From: Albifimbria verrucaria
Taxonomy: Eukaryota > Ascomycota > Sordariomycetes > Hypocreales > Stachybotryaceae
DNA: 64,000 nucleotides
Assembly (NCBI GenBank): GCA_020081605.1
Contig: JAHREC010000011.1
Span: 3,844,001 to 3,908,000 of the forward strand
Direction: 5' to 3'
Shown here piece by piece: positions 28,599 through 39,907 of the stretch (position 1 is its first letter; each line of letters starts with the position of its first letter). Below the pieces are notes generated by a model, which did not search any database, was not told the origin of the DNA, and was given only the letters and a program-made list of their open reading frames with translations. A program made the position numbers and the translations under genes.

Positions 28599-30778
28599 AT
28601 GCCTTCCTACTTTTATCATTTGAAATTCGAATTATATCCGACCCCGAATCCAGACAACGAGCTTATAACAGACACGGAGGCGAGCGGTGTCTGGCTTCCA
28701 CCTGTTGGAGCCTCCGTATTCGACGATTTCCCGTCACAAACACGACCGAGCTGGCAAACGCAACATTCCTTACCTGTATCGAACGTATCAAAGCGAACAT
28801 ACACAAACAATAATCTTAGTCAACCAGAAGCTTCCCTTGATTCGGCGACGCAAGGCGTAATAGATTGTGGACCGAGAGTTGCAGTGGGTGGAACGGAAAA
28901 GACGAACGAGTTAGTGACCGAACGACAGTGGCTAGAGCGAATCAATAGCTTTCCCCACCTCCGTCAAGTGCTGCTTTACGGCCACAGACTGCGGTCAAAG
29001 ATTGGAGATTCGGGCGTGTCAGCATTCAAACCATTGATTTGACATCCACTGGAGATATGGCAGGCGAAACGAGCAAAGCAGGCTCATCGGCCGCGCCAAC
29101 GCTAGGTCCTACATTTGTCGGCGCAGGCACAGCTACAAAGGCAGCTTTCCTACCGTTGAATACGAAGAATACGCAACTTGGCTGGGGCGTGGTGCATTTC
29201 TATAGAGAAGGAGAAGAGACGCCCGGCTTGGTTCAGCTTGAGCAAGATGGTGAGGAAGAGGAGCCGAGCGACCCTCCAGATGATTGCACGACGCTATGTA
29301 TACCTGCCGTTCCCGCCTACATGTCACCGGGCGATTTTTTGGGGTTCATTGGTGAGCGCTGGAAGAGTGATATCAGCCATTGCCGGATGGTTATGACCAC
29401 GAGGATGAGCATATACCTGGTTCTGTTGAAGTTTCGCAACGGCAAGCGTGCCAAAGAGTGGAGGAATGAATTTGATGGCAAGGTCTTCAATACCATGGAG
29501 GTAAATACTCGGCTCGATTTTCTTGAAGAGCAGATGATACTAACGCCTTACCAACAGCCTCAAACCTGCCATGTCGTGTTCGTCAAGAGCATTACCTTTG
29601 AGACGCCGACACGACCCAAAGGCTTCGAGAAGACGGTTGCATCTTCTTCGACAGTTTCCAATAGCCTAAAACCCTTCCCACCACCCACACCCAACCTTGT
29701 TGAGTTGCCGACCTGTCCAGTGTGCCTCGAGCGGATGGACGAGACCACGGGCTTGATGACGATACCCTGTTCACATGTTTTCCATTGCAACTGCCTACAG
29801 AATTGGAAAGGAGGAGGCTGTCCAGTATGCCGTTTCACCAACACTGGACAGGAAGGGAATTTCGACCCCAACAATCCCTACACGCAGCCATTTGGGACAT
29901 CTATATCAAATCTATGCAGTGTCTGCGATTGTACCGATGATCTATGGATTTGTCTAATATGCGGTTATGTTGGGTGCGGCCGTTACAAGGGAGGACACGC
30001 CAAAGACCACTGGAAGGAGACGGCTCATAGCTTCGCTCTCGAGCTGGAGACGCAGCATGTATGGGACTATGCTGGCGACATGTGGGTGCACCGGCTTATC
30101 CGTGATAAGGGCGATGGCAAGCTTGTGGAGTTGCCTGGCAGAGGTGACGCGAACAGGAATCACAGAGACGAAGACGTGGTGCCGCGAGCTAAGCTGGAGA
30201 CTATTGGGTTGGAATACACTCATTTAATCACCAGTCAGCTTGAGTCTCAACGAGCATACTATGAGGAGATGCTAAGCAAGGCTGTTGACAAGGCCTCTAA
30301 GGCCTCGGCAGCAGCAGAGGCAGCTAGCAGTCAAACATCGGATGTCATGGAGAGACTGAGTTTGCTGGAGTCGCGATACAAAACTCTCAGCGAGCAAGTC
30401 CCGCAGTTGGAGAGAGACCTTGAGCGCGAGAAGTCCAAGGCTTTAAAGAGCGAGAATTTAGCACGAAGTCTTGGAAAGTCCCTACAAGAAGAGAAACGAC
30501 TGAATGAAGGGTTGATGAAGCGCATCGAGCACCTCGGAGCCGACAATGCGGCGGTTCGGAAGCAGATGGAGGAGCTAAAGAACGAGACTGCTGAGCTAAA
30601 GGAGATGAACCGCGACTTAAGCATGTTCATCTCAGGCCAGGAAAAGCTGAAGGAATTGGAGAACGAGGGACAGGTGGCAGAGGGAGAAATCGAAGGGAGT
30701 AGCGTAAGCGTGCCGGAGAAGAAGACGAGGAGAAAGGGAAAAAGTGAAGCAATGTTTGTTGAGCTTGATTTGGGATGA
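28599..30778 (+). CDS. Etp1/BRAP2-type RING and UBP-zinc-finger protein (one frameshift)
   Basis: Likely a cytosolic E3 ubiquitin ligase of the BRCA1-associated-protein-2 family (yeast Etp1). Exons 28599-29500 and 29558-30778 give an expected 707 residues. The N-terminus MPSYFYHLKFELYPTPNP is family-typical. An RRM-like BRAP2 domain follows (PAYMSPGDFLGFIGER, VLLKFRNGKRAKEWRNEFDG). Next come a C3H2C3 RING at about 354-392 (CPVCLERM, CSHVFHCNCLQNW, CPVCRF), a UBP zinc finger at about 420-480 (CSVCDCTDDLWICLICG, HAKDHWKETAHSF), and a long C-terminal coiled coil. The 57-base intron (GTAAAT..CAACAG) is a multiple of three and stop-free, so it reads through as 19 extra residues. One C is missing near 28957 (TTTCCCC|ACC). 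Confidence 0.92.
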
Positions 30779-32290
30779 CAACAGATCTGCTCTCTTTCTC
30801 CCTCTCCTCTCTCTCTCTCATGAGCGAGTATCATGTAGCAACGCCAAGGAAGGTGGGCCGCATGGAGTGATAAGGAGAGAGGCATGTGTTGTCTTTGATC
30901 GACAATAGCGATTTGACATTTATAAAAGCCACAGTTCCTGCTGGTGCAAAATATAAAGCATGGACAAGACGGTGCGCGTTACCATTTGCGCCACCTGTAC
31001 CTATCACGGCACACAAAATGATGTTGCAATGTAGGCATTAGATTTGGCTTACCTCTCGGACCAGCGGCATCCCTAAGGCTGCATGCGGCTGTAACCCAGT
31101 AGCGCTGCAGGTTTCCCAACGACCGGGTACGCGTATCTCCCAACCCAGACAAGGGAGATGGATTTTTGGTGTCTCACCCAGTCATGGTGCGCACGAAGAT
31201 AAGAAAAACCTGACGCATGCTGCGATCGCATGTTGACATGCGACGGCTCCACAGCGAAGGGATGGGACGGAATCACATGTCAACGATGAATATTTGGCAG
31301 GAAAACATCAGGCAGGGAACTGGGGTCTCGTAAAATGAAAAGGCCCGACGCGGGACAGGGGACGAGGTTGGGATGGAGCCCTGGGCTCTCGGAGGGCTCC
31401 CGGCGGCTCAGATCGGAGAGGCTCGGACGAGAGCGGACGACGAGCAACGCCTGGTCTGTTCATAAAGTGTAGTGCATTAAGCTGCAGCTGCATCTCTTGG
31501 CTCGACGGCCTAGGCACGGCACTGCTGGATCCTCGGCTACCAGTTTTGTTCCCGCGTCGCTGAGCTTTAGTTGAGCCGGCTTGGTTCCGGACATGGCCGG
31601 TGCCCAGGAATTGAGCTGGTGGGGAGAAGGAATCAGCATCACCAGGAGCCGCTGCCTACCACTGAGAGGTAGGTCCCCACACCCACACCTAAGGCTCAGG
31701 CACAGATACGGGAGGGTTCAACAGCCAGCTTCTGACACGTGCTTTTGGGCTGTGCATTTACTTTTTGTTTTGTTTTTTCTATCCCTGTTAAAAGGGTAGA
31801 GGTACTGTACAATACGTTGTTTTGATCCAGTGACTTCCTTTGGTCTATCGTTGGGCGTAAATTACGACAGCATTGCCGTCTGTGGGCGATTCATGCATAG
31901 TCGCATCATCACTTGGACAAATGTGCATCAGCTCAACCGCCTCCCAAGCCCAAGCTGTGGGTGGTACTGAGCATCATTGGCGCCAATGGTGGGGTTGGAC
32001 TGAACTAACTGGCGAAGTGGCTGATTGTCAGACGTACGGCGTAGCGCATTCCAGCTCCCTGCCAGCTCCTGCCTAAGTGCGAGCTCACAGGTACAGGTAC
32101 CTGCTGCACAGCTGGAGGATGCCACTGTAGCTTCTCCTCCCCTCCCCGTTTCGTCACCAACTTTTTTTCCTGCCGAGACAATTTCCCTTTGCAAACCTCA
32201 CGCCATCATCCCGGAGCCAGCTCCTGTTCTCCCTTGCCTTGCGATTCTTCCCCTCCTGAACCATTGTGAAGCATCACCCACCGGTTCGCC
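30779..32290. other. Intergenic
   Basis: 3' end of the RING gene with a CT repeat at about 30800-30820, then a gene-free stretch leading into the acyltransferase leader. No feature recognised. Confidence 0.5.
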
Positions 32291-34702
32291 ATGGCCTCCA
32301 AGGCCGGCACAGAGGACGCTTCGGCGCCTCAGTCGCAGTCTAATCCTACCCCGCAGAAAGAGCTCTACCCCATGGTGAACTGGAAGTATGATCTGTTCTT
32401 GTATATCATGGGCAACCTGGTCAACCTCTTCTTCCGAGAGGTTGTGCCTAGAAGGTTCCTGGAAGGTCCCGCGCAACGGACCCGTCTTGTTCGTCGCTGC
32501 GCCCCATGCGAATCAGGTGAGTTGGCGCTTGCGGATCGCCTGTTCGCGATATAATTCCTATACATCGCCACATTGTGGACTGACACCCTCTTTTTCTGTC
32601 GTGTTTTAGTTTGTCGATGCGTTGATCCTCCAGCGAACCCTGAGGCACGAAGCCGGTCGCCGAGTCTCCCTCCTCATCGCCCAAAAGTCCGTCCACGGCT
32701 TCATCGGATGGGGCTCTCGCCAGGTCGGCGCCGTTCCCGTCGGACGCGCCCAGGACGCCGCCAAGCCTGCCAACGGCAAGCTCTACCTCCCCGATCCCAT
32801 CAACGACCCGACCCTGGTGCGCGGCGTAGGAACCAAGTTTGGCGAGGGTGAAGGTGAGGTCCAGGGCATGATCTTCTTGCCGCCGGGCAAGGGCACCACC
32901 GGCGCGAGCGTCGACATCGCCGAGATCATCAGCGCCGAGGAGATCCGCATCAAGCGTCCCTTCAAGGGCAAGCTTGCCTTGCAGCAGTTGACGGGTCGCG
33001 ACGACATTGACGAAAATGGCAACTTCAAAAACACCAATGTCAAGGGCCCCGCGCCCGGTTACGAAGGCACCAAGTTCAAGCTCGCGCCTCACCAGGATCA
33101 GACCAAGGTTTACGAGGCTGTCTTCTCGCGTCTTAGGAGTGGTGGCTGCGTCGGCATCTTCCCTGAGGGCGGTAGCCACGACCGTACCGAGCTTCTCCCC
33201 TCAAGGCTGGTGTCGCCATCATGGCTCTCGGTACTCTTGCCGAGTCTCCCCAGTGTGGTCTGAAGATTGTCCCGGTCGGTATGAACTACTTCCACGCGCA
33301 CAAGTTCCGTTCGCGTGCTGTCGTCGAGTTCGGCGCGCCCTTTGAGATTCCCCGCATCTGATCGAGGCTGTACAAGAACAACCAGCGTAGAGAGGCCATC
33401 GGACAGGTGCTCGATACTGTGTACCAGTCTTTGAGCTCCGTGACCGTGTCAGCGCCCGACTACGACACCCTGATGATGATCCAGGCCGCCCGACGACTGT
33501 ACAACCCTACTGGAAAGAAGCTACCTCTTCCCGTGGTTATTGAGCTGAACCGTCGGTTGGCTATGGGATATGAGCGCTACAAGGACGACGACAGAATCAA
33601 GAGCCTATACAAGGCCGTTAAGGACTACAACTCGCAGCTACGATACCTCAACTTGAAAGATCACCAGGTCCAGTACGCCAAGATGTCTCTTCACAAGGTC
33701 ATCTTCCTCACCATCTACCGCTCTATCAAGCTATTAATACTGTTCTTCTGCACCGTCCCTGGCCTCATCCTCTTCGCTCCCGTTTTCGTCGCCACCAAAA
33801 TCATTAGTCGACAAAAAGCCAAGGCAGCGCTTGCCGGTTCAACCGTCAAGATCCGCGGCCGAGATGTCATGGCTACCTGGAAGATTCTTGTTGCGTGTGG
33901 ATTCGCGCCAACGCTGTATCACTTCTATTCTATCATTCTTGTTCTCAAGGTCTGGCATGATCGATTCTGGGGACATGTTCCCGAGTGGGTGCCTCTCTGG
34001 CTCGTCTACATTGCCGTTTGGCCCGCTATGATTGAGTCACGTTTGCATCATTACGATTCGGCGAAGTTGGCATTGACATTTTCAAGTCGCTGCGCCCTCT
34101 GGTTCTGTGTCTGTTACCATCGTCGAGCTACAACATTCACAAGCTCAGGATCAGGCGGTCGGAGCTGAGCGCGCAGGTAACAGATGTCATCAACACCCTC
34201 GGTCCGGACATGTTCCCAGACTTCGACAAGACGAGGCTGGTTGCGGACCCATTCAAGGTCGAGGAGGTACATCGCAACCCTCTTCAACCGAGCTGCGCAA
34301 ACGACGCGACAGCGATCAGTCCAGCACCGGCTACGAAGCGGAAACACCCCCAGCTCTGTCTCGGCGAAGCACCACACAATCGAGCCGCGCACTTCCCGAA
34401 ACGACTCTTTCAGCAACATTGGATCTGTGGGCATTTTCTCCACACGACCGCCTTCGCGATCTAGAAGCCGCTCGCGGTCCAGCAGCAGTGGAGGTGGGTT
34501 TGGCTCGAGTGGATTCCCGATTAGCGGTTTCACAACGCTGGACTCGAAGGAGGGCTTCAATGAGGCAACCCGCAAGATTCGGGAGGCGATGAAGGACCGC
34601 AGGCGGCGATCAGACCAGGTCAAGGTGCAGGCCGGAGACGACGAGGGCGATGAAGACAGCGAGGATGAGCAGTACGACGAGGCGAGGAAGAAGAACGCGT
34701 AA
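32291..34702 (+). CDS. Glycerol-3-phosphate/DHAP acyltransferase, Gpt2/Sct1 family (several frameshifts)
   Basis: ER enzyme for the first acylation of glycerolipid synthesis. Exons 32291-32516 and 32610-34702, with intron GTGAGT..TTTTAG. The expected product is about 773 residues. Acyltransferase motifs: APHANQFVDALI (variant of the NHX4D block, spanning the intron), FIGWGSRQVGAVPVGR, and FPEGGSHDR. Membrane segments follow around VIFLTIYRSIKLLILFFCTV and in 33890-34060, then IHKLRIRRSELSAQVTDVI, a Ser/Arg-rich region and an acidic tail. One extra A near 32452 (CCTAGAAGG). Missing bases near 33200 (CTCCCC|TCA), 34035, about 34290 and about 34410. A missing-C/extra-G pair near 33353-33366 creates a TGA. 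The sum of changes closes both exons. It is the most damaged frame in the window. Confidence 0.9.
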
Positions 34703-35464
34703 GGAGGTTAGATTAATGAATCCTTGATTTTCACATAGTAATGTATGAGCCGGTTCTCCAGCCAATCTACAGTAAATGTGCAGTTGCAACTCAACAGGGA
34801 TAGCCGCCGGGCCACATAGGCAGCAGTGTAAACCACAGCTAAGCAGCAATATAAACCACGGCACATGTCGGACTATTGAGCGCGCCTACTCGGACTTACG
34901 GAAATACCAAGGGCAAGGCTCGATGTGGGAGGCTTAAAGGCCCCACCAGCACCATGACGACTAGGCTGGGGATCTGATAAGATGCGCGGCCTCGGAGATA
35001 AATCCGGAGCCGCGCCCGGCATTTGATGCCTGTTCGGTGTATGCAGCGGTGAGGTAGGAAGTCTTACGCGGCAGTCTGACATGAAGAGTAAGGGGTTAGT
35101 TTATTTATGTTTGGGGTGCCTATCGTTCTTAAGGTAGTTGTTATGGTTAAAGTGCTTCTTGTTTCGCAACAGTGCTGTAAACTCGATTCCTGCTCTTTAG
35201 CTAGCATATCCACAACTACGTGATCGTCAAGGAGCCGTCATTGAATCCCCCGCCTCCTACCGCGCCGCCAAGTCTGTAACGGCTTCCGGGCTTGCACTAA
35301 TTCCGCCCCAGTGTGCCGAATTATCCTATTATCCAACGGCTTGTCCAAATTTTTTCTTTTCTCTTTTTTCCTCTTCTTTCTTCTTTACAATGTCCTGGCG
35401 TTTAGCCTCATCTTCCTCCTCTCCGCCACTACCGACAACAATCACCGGGACGCGCAAACAAAAG
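34703..35464. other. Intergenic
   Basis: 3' flank of the acyltransferase and a T/C-rich leader (35340-35410) before the Apd1-like start. Nothing else recognised. Confidence 0.5.
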
Positions 35465-36735
35465 ATGGCGGGGACGCTGAAATCACTGGTGTCGTCGATG
35501 TTCGGCGGTGCCGGGGCGGATGCGGGGCTCCGGCCCCGATGACGGAGCTGTTCGCCAAGACTGACCCGGCCACGGATGGCGAGGAGTGTCTGCGCGACTG
35601 CGAGGGCTGCTCGGTGCGGTATCCGCGCGGGTTCAAGATCGATGAGGAGGATGCGCTCTACGGACACGTCAAGGGCTGGAGCACGCATCTGCTGGTGGCT
35701 ACGGGCAAGACGGATTGGGTGAGGGATGTTGCGGATGAGAAGGGAGTGTGATGGAGGCGGTTGAGAAGGCGGCCAAGCCGGAGAACAGGGTGAGTGCGGT
35801 TTCTTAGCTTTTGTCTTTGGGTTGTATGGCCGTCGTCTTTGCATCTCATGAAAGAAGTTTGAGATGAGATCGCCACTCATAATGAGCCGGGCTGCGAGGA
35901 CATGGGAGGGGCTGCGATTAACAGAGAGTCGCGAATGCGATTCTCATCTTTCACGGAATTAAACCGCTTGCTAACCATGTCATCACAGAGACTTATGCTC
36001 TCGGCATCTAACATGCCTACACCTCATGACACCAGCGACTATTCAGAACCTACTACCGTCCTTCTCCTACCAGCCTTCACCCTTATACACAATGTGCAGC
36101 CCTCCAATGTGTCACAGCTCATCAGCGACATCATCAACCACGCGCCGACGACTACCTCGCCTCTCCAGCCAAACACCCTGCCCGCGTCGCTGCCTGGCCC
36201 GGAGGGCAACGATGCCCTGGCCATGACGCTGAAGGCGTGTCCTCACAACGCCGTGATCCTTATGTGCAGCCAGAAGACGCGAGACGCGCGGTGCGGACAG
36301 AGTGCACCGCTACTGCGCAAGGAGTTTGAGCGGCATTTGCGCCCGCTTGGTCTATACCGCGACATGCACGACGAGCGGCCTGGTGGCGTGGGCATCTACT
36401 TCATCAGCCATGTTGGCGGACACAAGTACTCGGCTAACGTCATGGTGTACCGCCGACCCAACGCCTTCGGACAGGATGACCCGACAACGGAAGGCGAAGA
36501 GAAGGAGAAGGAGAGCGGCGAGGTGGGCGCGGCGCAGGGAATCTGGCTGGCGCGCGTGCGTCCGGAGGACTGCGAGAACCTGGTGAGGTACACCGTGTTG
36601 AAGGGTAAAGTGGTGAAGCCGGAGACGCAGCTGAGAGGCGGCTTCGACAGATCGAGGGGTTATGAGCTGGTGAAGAGGCCTCGGCTCCCAACATATTCGG
36701 GAGGTGTGTTCAGTGGGCACGGTCATGACGACTGA
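35465..36735 (+). CDS. Apd1/sucrase-ferredoxin-like Fe-S protein (two frameshifts)
   Basis: Thioredoxin-fold ferredoxin-like protein of the yeast Apd1 family, cytosolic, linked in yeast to redox stress and actin patches. Exons 35465-35789 and 35989-36735, with intron GTGAGT..CACAG (199 bases). The expected product is 357 residues. N-terminal part: DCEGCSVRYPRGFKID and LYGHVKGWSTHLLVATGKT. C-terminal part: CSQKTRDARCGQSAPLL, then HVGGHKYSANVMVY, whose H-X3-H with the upstream Cys pair matches the Cys2His2-type [2Fe-2S] ligands of this family. GIWLARVRPEDCENLVRYTV follows. One G is missing near 35525 (GATGCGGGG) and one near 35747 (GAAGGG|AGTG). Restoring both gives 109 codons in exon 1 and an exact phase-0 junction. 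Confidence 0.88.
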
Positions 36736-37411
36736 CTGCATCTGAACAAGGTTCGTGCCAGCGAGTCATTGCTCATCCTTCGAGAGCTTTCCAAGTTTTG
36801 CATCCATGATGAATCATGTTGAAATTCCTAGATAAGACTGGGATAGATGGGGAGGAAGCAGCAGACACAGCATTGCTCTTTATTCTTGAGGTGGAAAGTT
36901 CAGCGTAGCAATACGGTGGTTGGCGAGAGATGGAACCCGGACGTTTGGGCCCGGCGGCTGTTTGGCAGCGTAGAAGATGTGCATAGACAGAATGCAATGT
37001 TTGGGGCGCAAAGTCGCCGGATCTGGAATGTTCCATGCTGTGCGTGTTGGTTGTAGTGACGGAGTCTGGGACAATGATGCTCGACATACGGCATTGATGG
37101 TTGCTGGAATGCGGCAGCCGTCTTCGATTGGCGCCCGTCCCAGAAGCACGAGACGAGGACTAACGGGTTCCTGTCTGTCGAGAGTGAACCCAGTGCTATA
37201 ATTAAAGGGCGGGATGACTGTTGCTCGTCTCGCCTGCACGTGTCTGAACAGACGATCAAGGGTCGCCGAGCGAAAAGAACGTCACTGATCTGCATGCCAG
37301 GACATGAAACGTAAACCGTCACCACAGGCGGAGCTCTCGTTTGTCCAAAGAACCCAGCGTTCTCGGCAAGGATTGAGCTGTTTCTTCCCCCACATGAGCT
37401 TGTGGTCTCGT

Positions 37412-38152
37412 TATACATGCAACTTGGAGGAGTGGGATGAGATCGACAGGCAGATGGGTCTCCTTGCGATAACAAGGGAGTTTGGACTTCTCGCTTTTGG
37501 TGTCCACGTCAGCTCCGTGGGCTGTTGGTATGTAAAGAACAACGTCTGTAGAATATGATAAAAACTGCAATGACTGAGAAAAATGACGTACAAGACGCCA
37601 TGTTTGGCGTGACCAAGGAGAACGCGTAGGAGGACAAGTCCGAAGCCGCAGTCTTGGCCATGGCGATGATGGAGCCGCGTCCTCTCAGGCGCCGCTCGCC
37701 ATTGACAGCCTATGAAGAGCTACCCCTTCCAACGTGTGGGAAAAGACAAGCCTTGCGCTTAATTGAGTTGAATGAAGTTATTTAAGCTCTCCTAGGGCGA
37801 TCTGCGTGTCTACCCGCCTGGGCCTGCCTTTGTGAAAGGACGAGCAGCGAGATTCCTTGCACGGACAATACACCCGGAGTTCCTAATTAGGAAATAAAGG
37901 TACAAGCTTCCTCGTACCTTGGACCGAGAAGACGAAAGCATCAATAACAACAAACATGGCCTGCTTCTTGGCAAAGAGTCCAGCACGCACCTCCTGAACG
38001 TCCATCATCTCGTCATCATCCCACTCGTCTATGGAATGGATGCGCATCTTGGTCATGAATCCTAAAGAGCACGAATAAAGCACGTCTTGCGAGGTGCTCA
38101 GCATCTTTGAGACAAGGTTTGCCCACATGGCCTTGGCCTTCTTCATCATACT
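37412..38152 (-). other. Unresolved coding-like patch, possibly a multi-exon or decayed gene
   Basis: Three stretches on the minus strand look like protein rather than noise. About 38152-37916 reads MMKKAKAMWANLVSKMLSTS... ending ...AKKQAMFVVIDAFVFS before GTACGA. About 37710-37595 follows a TAG acceptor and reads AVNGERRLRGRGSIIAMAKT, then AASDLSSYAFSLVTPN, before GTACGT. After a TACAG acceptor at about 37548 comes VVLYIPTAHGADVDTKSE. Phases between the first two do not agree without an indel, which elsewhere in this window is common. I recognise no family. It could be a real gene with consensus errors, a relic, or chance. Confidence 0.3.
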
Positions 38153-38953
38153 GGGCAGAGCATTCGTCACAGTCTCCGGCCAAGATGTTTATGCTCTTGT
38201 CTCACCCAAAAGCAGATCTTGCTGTGGATGGCTAGGATGTGACCTTTTTCGTACCCCTCCTATTGGCGTGTCGAGCATGACGCCCTAAATAACGACGTCG
38301 ATCCAGGAACACCGCACACAAGTAGGCAAGGGCACCGGTAAGAGATCGGCACTTGAGGCGCTTGGTAGTTCCAGGTAGAGATTCCGGTTACCATTGCTGA
38401 GACCTTCGCGGCCATATTCCGAGGTTGAACGTAAAGCTTGGTCCACTGATCGACTCACTCTTGAACGTGGTTGTCCTATTCTGCATCCTGCTATGCTTCA
38501 GGCTTGGATGGCTCGCTTGCTACATCTAGACATTACTCCAGCACAGACACGGAGAGCATGAGCCGTATCTGCAAAATCTAGCATCTCTAGGTTTCTACCC
38601 AGTACCCAATATGAGCATGCAATATGATATATCTCAGGGCGTGGCCCAAACAGAAGCCTATGATCTGAACTACCCAACAAGCGGAGCATCCACGCCAATA
38701 CGCAGAAGTTAAGGCATTTAACTCTACCCCTTCAGCTCTTCTGACGTGTGAATGCTGTCTTCTTCGTTCCGCTCATTGAGACCAGCCAGTCAGTCCATTG
38801 TTCCGACTTGCTGTTTCTGCTTGTCAACTGTCTCTCTCGCGTGGGTCTGTGACTGCTTTCGTTCATTCTTCCTTCAAGATCGGTAGAGCGGTGCTCATTC
38901 TAAGACGTGACTCTCCTTCAAACCTACGTTGCCACTCTTTCGTCCTTGTCGAG

Positions 38954-38960
38954 TATATAA
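38954..38960 (+). promoter_or_regulatory. TATA box of the secreted His/Asp-rich gene
   Basis: TATATAA about 135 bases upstream of the ATG at 39093, followed by a CT-rich leader typical of well-expressed fungal genes. Confidence 0.45.
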
Positions 38961-39092
38961 CACCTCAAAACCTCCGAAGAAAGATCATCTTCTGGACAAC
39001 TCGCAACTCAAGCTCGACTGTTCTCAAGTACTCTTTCAGCTTTTTCGTGTTTCTTCAGAACTACTCGCTTTCTTATCCACATCGCTTCGAAA

Positions 39093-39907
39093 ATGAAGGT
39101 TTCTGGAACCATCACTCTTGTCTTCGCGGCTGTGCCGTTGGTGGCTGCTGCTCCTGCTCCTCAAGGTATGCATACGAAAGGAGGCCGCTATCATTACCAA
39201 CTTTCAAACAAACTGACAATCTTCCTCTAGGCGGTCTTGCTGGTATCTTCAACTTCACCAGACCCAGGACCACCAGGACTACCACGCCCAGCATTGCCCT
39301 ACCCACCTTTTCGGTTCCCAGTATCTCGATTCCACGTATCACACCTCCCACCTTCTCAATCCCGAGAGTCCCGATCCCAAGCATCTCGGCAAGCGTCTCG
39401 GCTCCCATTATTGCTGCCCGACATGACCATGACAATGATCATCATCATCATGATCATGATCATGATCACAACGACGGCAATGACATTGACATTGACGACC
39501 TTTCTGACATCCTTCCCGGTCTCCTGGACCCTACTCTTCCGGACATCTTGGGTCCCCTTCCTGATATCACTGACCCGATTATTCCTCTTCTCCCTGATAT
39601 CACTGATCCTATTATTCCTCTTATCCCTGATCTCACCGACACTCCGCTTCCCCTTCTCCCCGATCTCACCGACACTCCGCTTCCCATTATTCCTGATCTC
39701 ACAGACACTACGCTCCCCATTCCCGACCTCGTTGACCCCACTCTCTTCGATCCTCTGTCGTTCCCCACCTCTGTCACCGGAAGTTCTACTATTGATATCG
39801 ACCTTCCCGTTGAGTCTGCAGTCAGTGATCCCGTCTTGGGTACTGTCATCGGCACCAAGCGCCGACGCAACGCTAAGAACGAGGAGCGTGCCAAGCTTGC
39901 CAAGTAA
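39093..39907 (+). CDS. Secreted His/Asp-rich protein with Pro-Asp-Leu-Thr repeats
   Basis: Exons 39093-39165 and 39231-39907 (intron GTATGC..CTCTAG, 65 bases) encode 249 residues without frameshift. The N-terminus MKVSGTITLVFAAVPLVAAA is a clear signal peptide with likely cleavage after AAAPAP. A Thr/Pro/Ser-rich, Ile-Pro repeating section (about 35-85) follows. Next is an acidic metal-binding-like run HDHDNDHHHHDHDHDHND and DIDIDD. About seven degenerate 10-11-residue units of the form PLLPDLTDTPL or PIIPDLTDT come after it. The C-terminus is basic (TKRRRNAKNEERAKLAK). No known domain recognised. The composition suggests extracellular binding of Zn2+, Ni2+, Cu2+ or Ca2+ and a rod-like repeat section; this is inference. 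The signal-peptide junction falls at the exon boundary, common in fungal secreted proteins. Confidence 0.85.
39560..39735 (+). repeat. Coding tandem repeat, about 30-33 bases per unit
   Basis: CTGATATCACTGA-, CTGATCTCACCGA- and similar units encode P-D-(I/L)-T-D-(P/T) followed by two or three hydrophobic residues and Pro. Units differ mostly at synonymous sites. Confidence 0.75.

Larger units (their letters stand above)
36736..39092. other. Stretch without a confident gene
   Basis: 3' flank of the Apd1-like gene, then a coding-like but unresolved patch on the minus strand (about 37.4-38.2 kb, listed separately), then the promoter of the His/Asp-rich gene. Confidence 0.45.
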
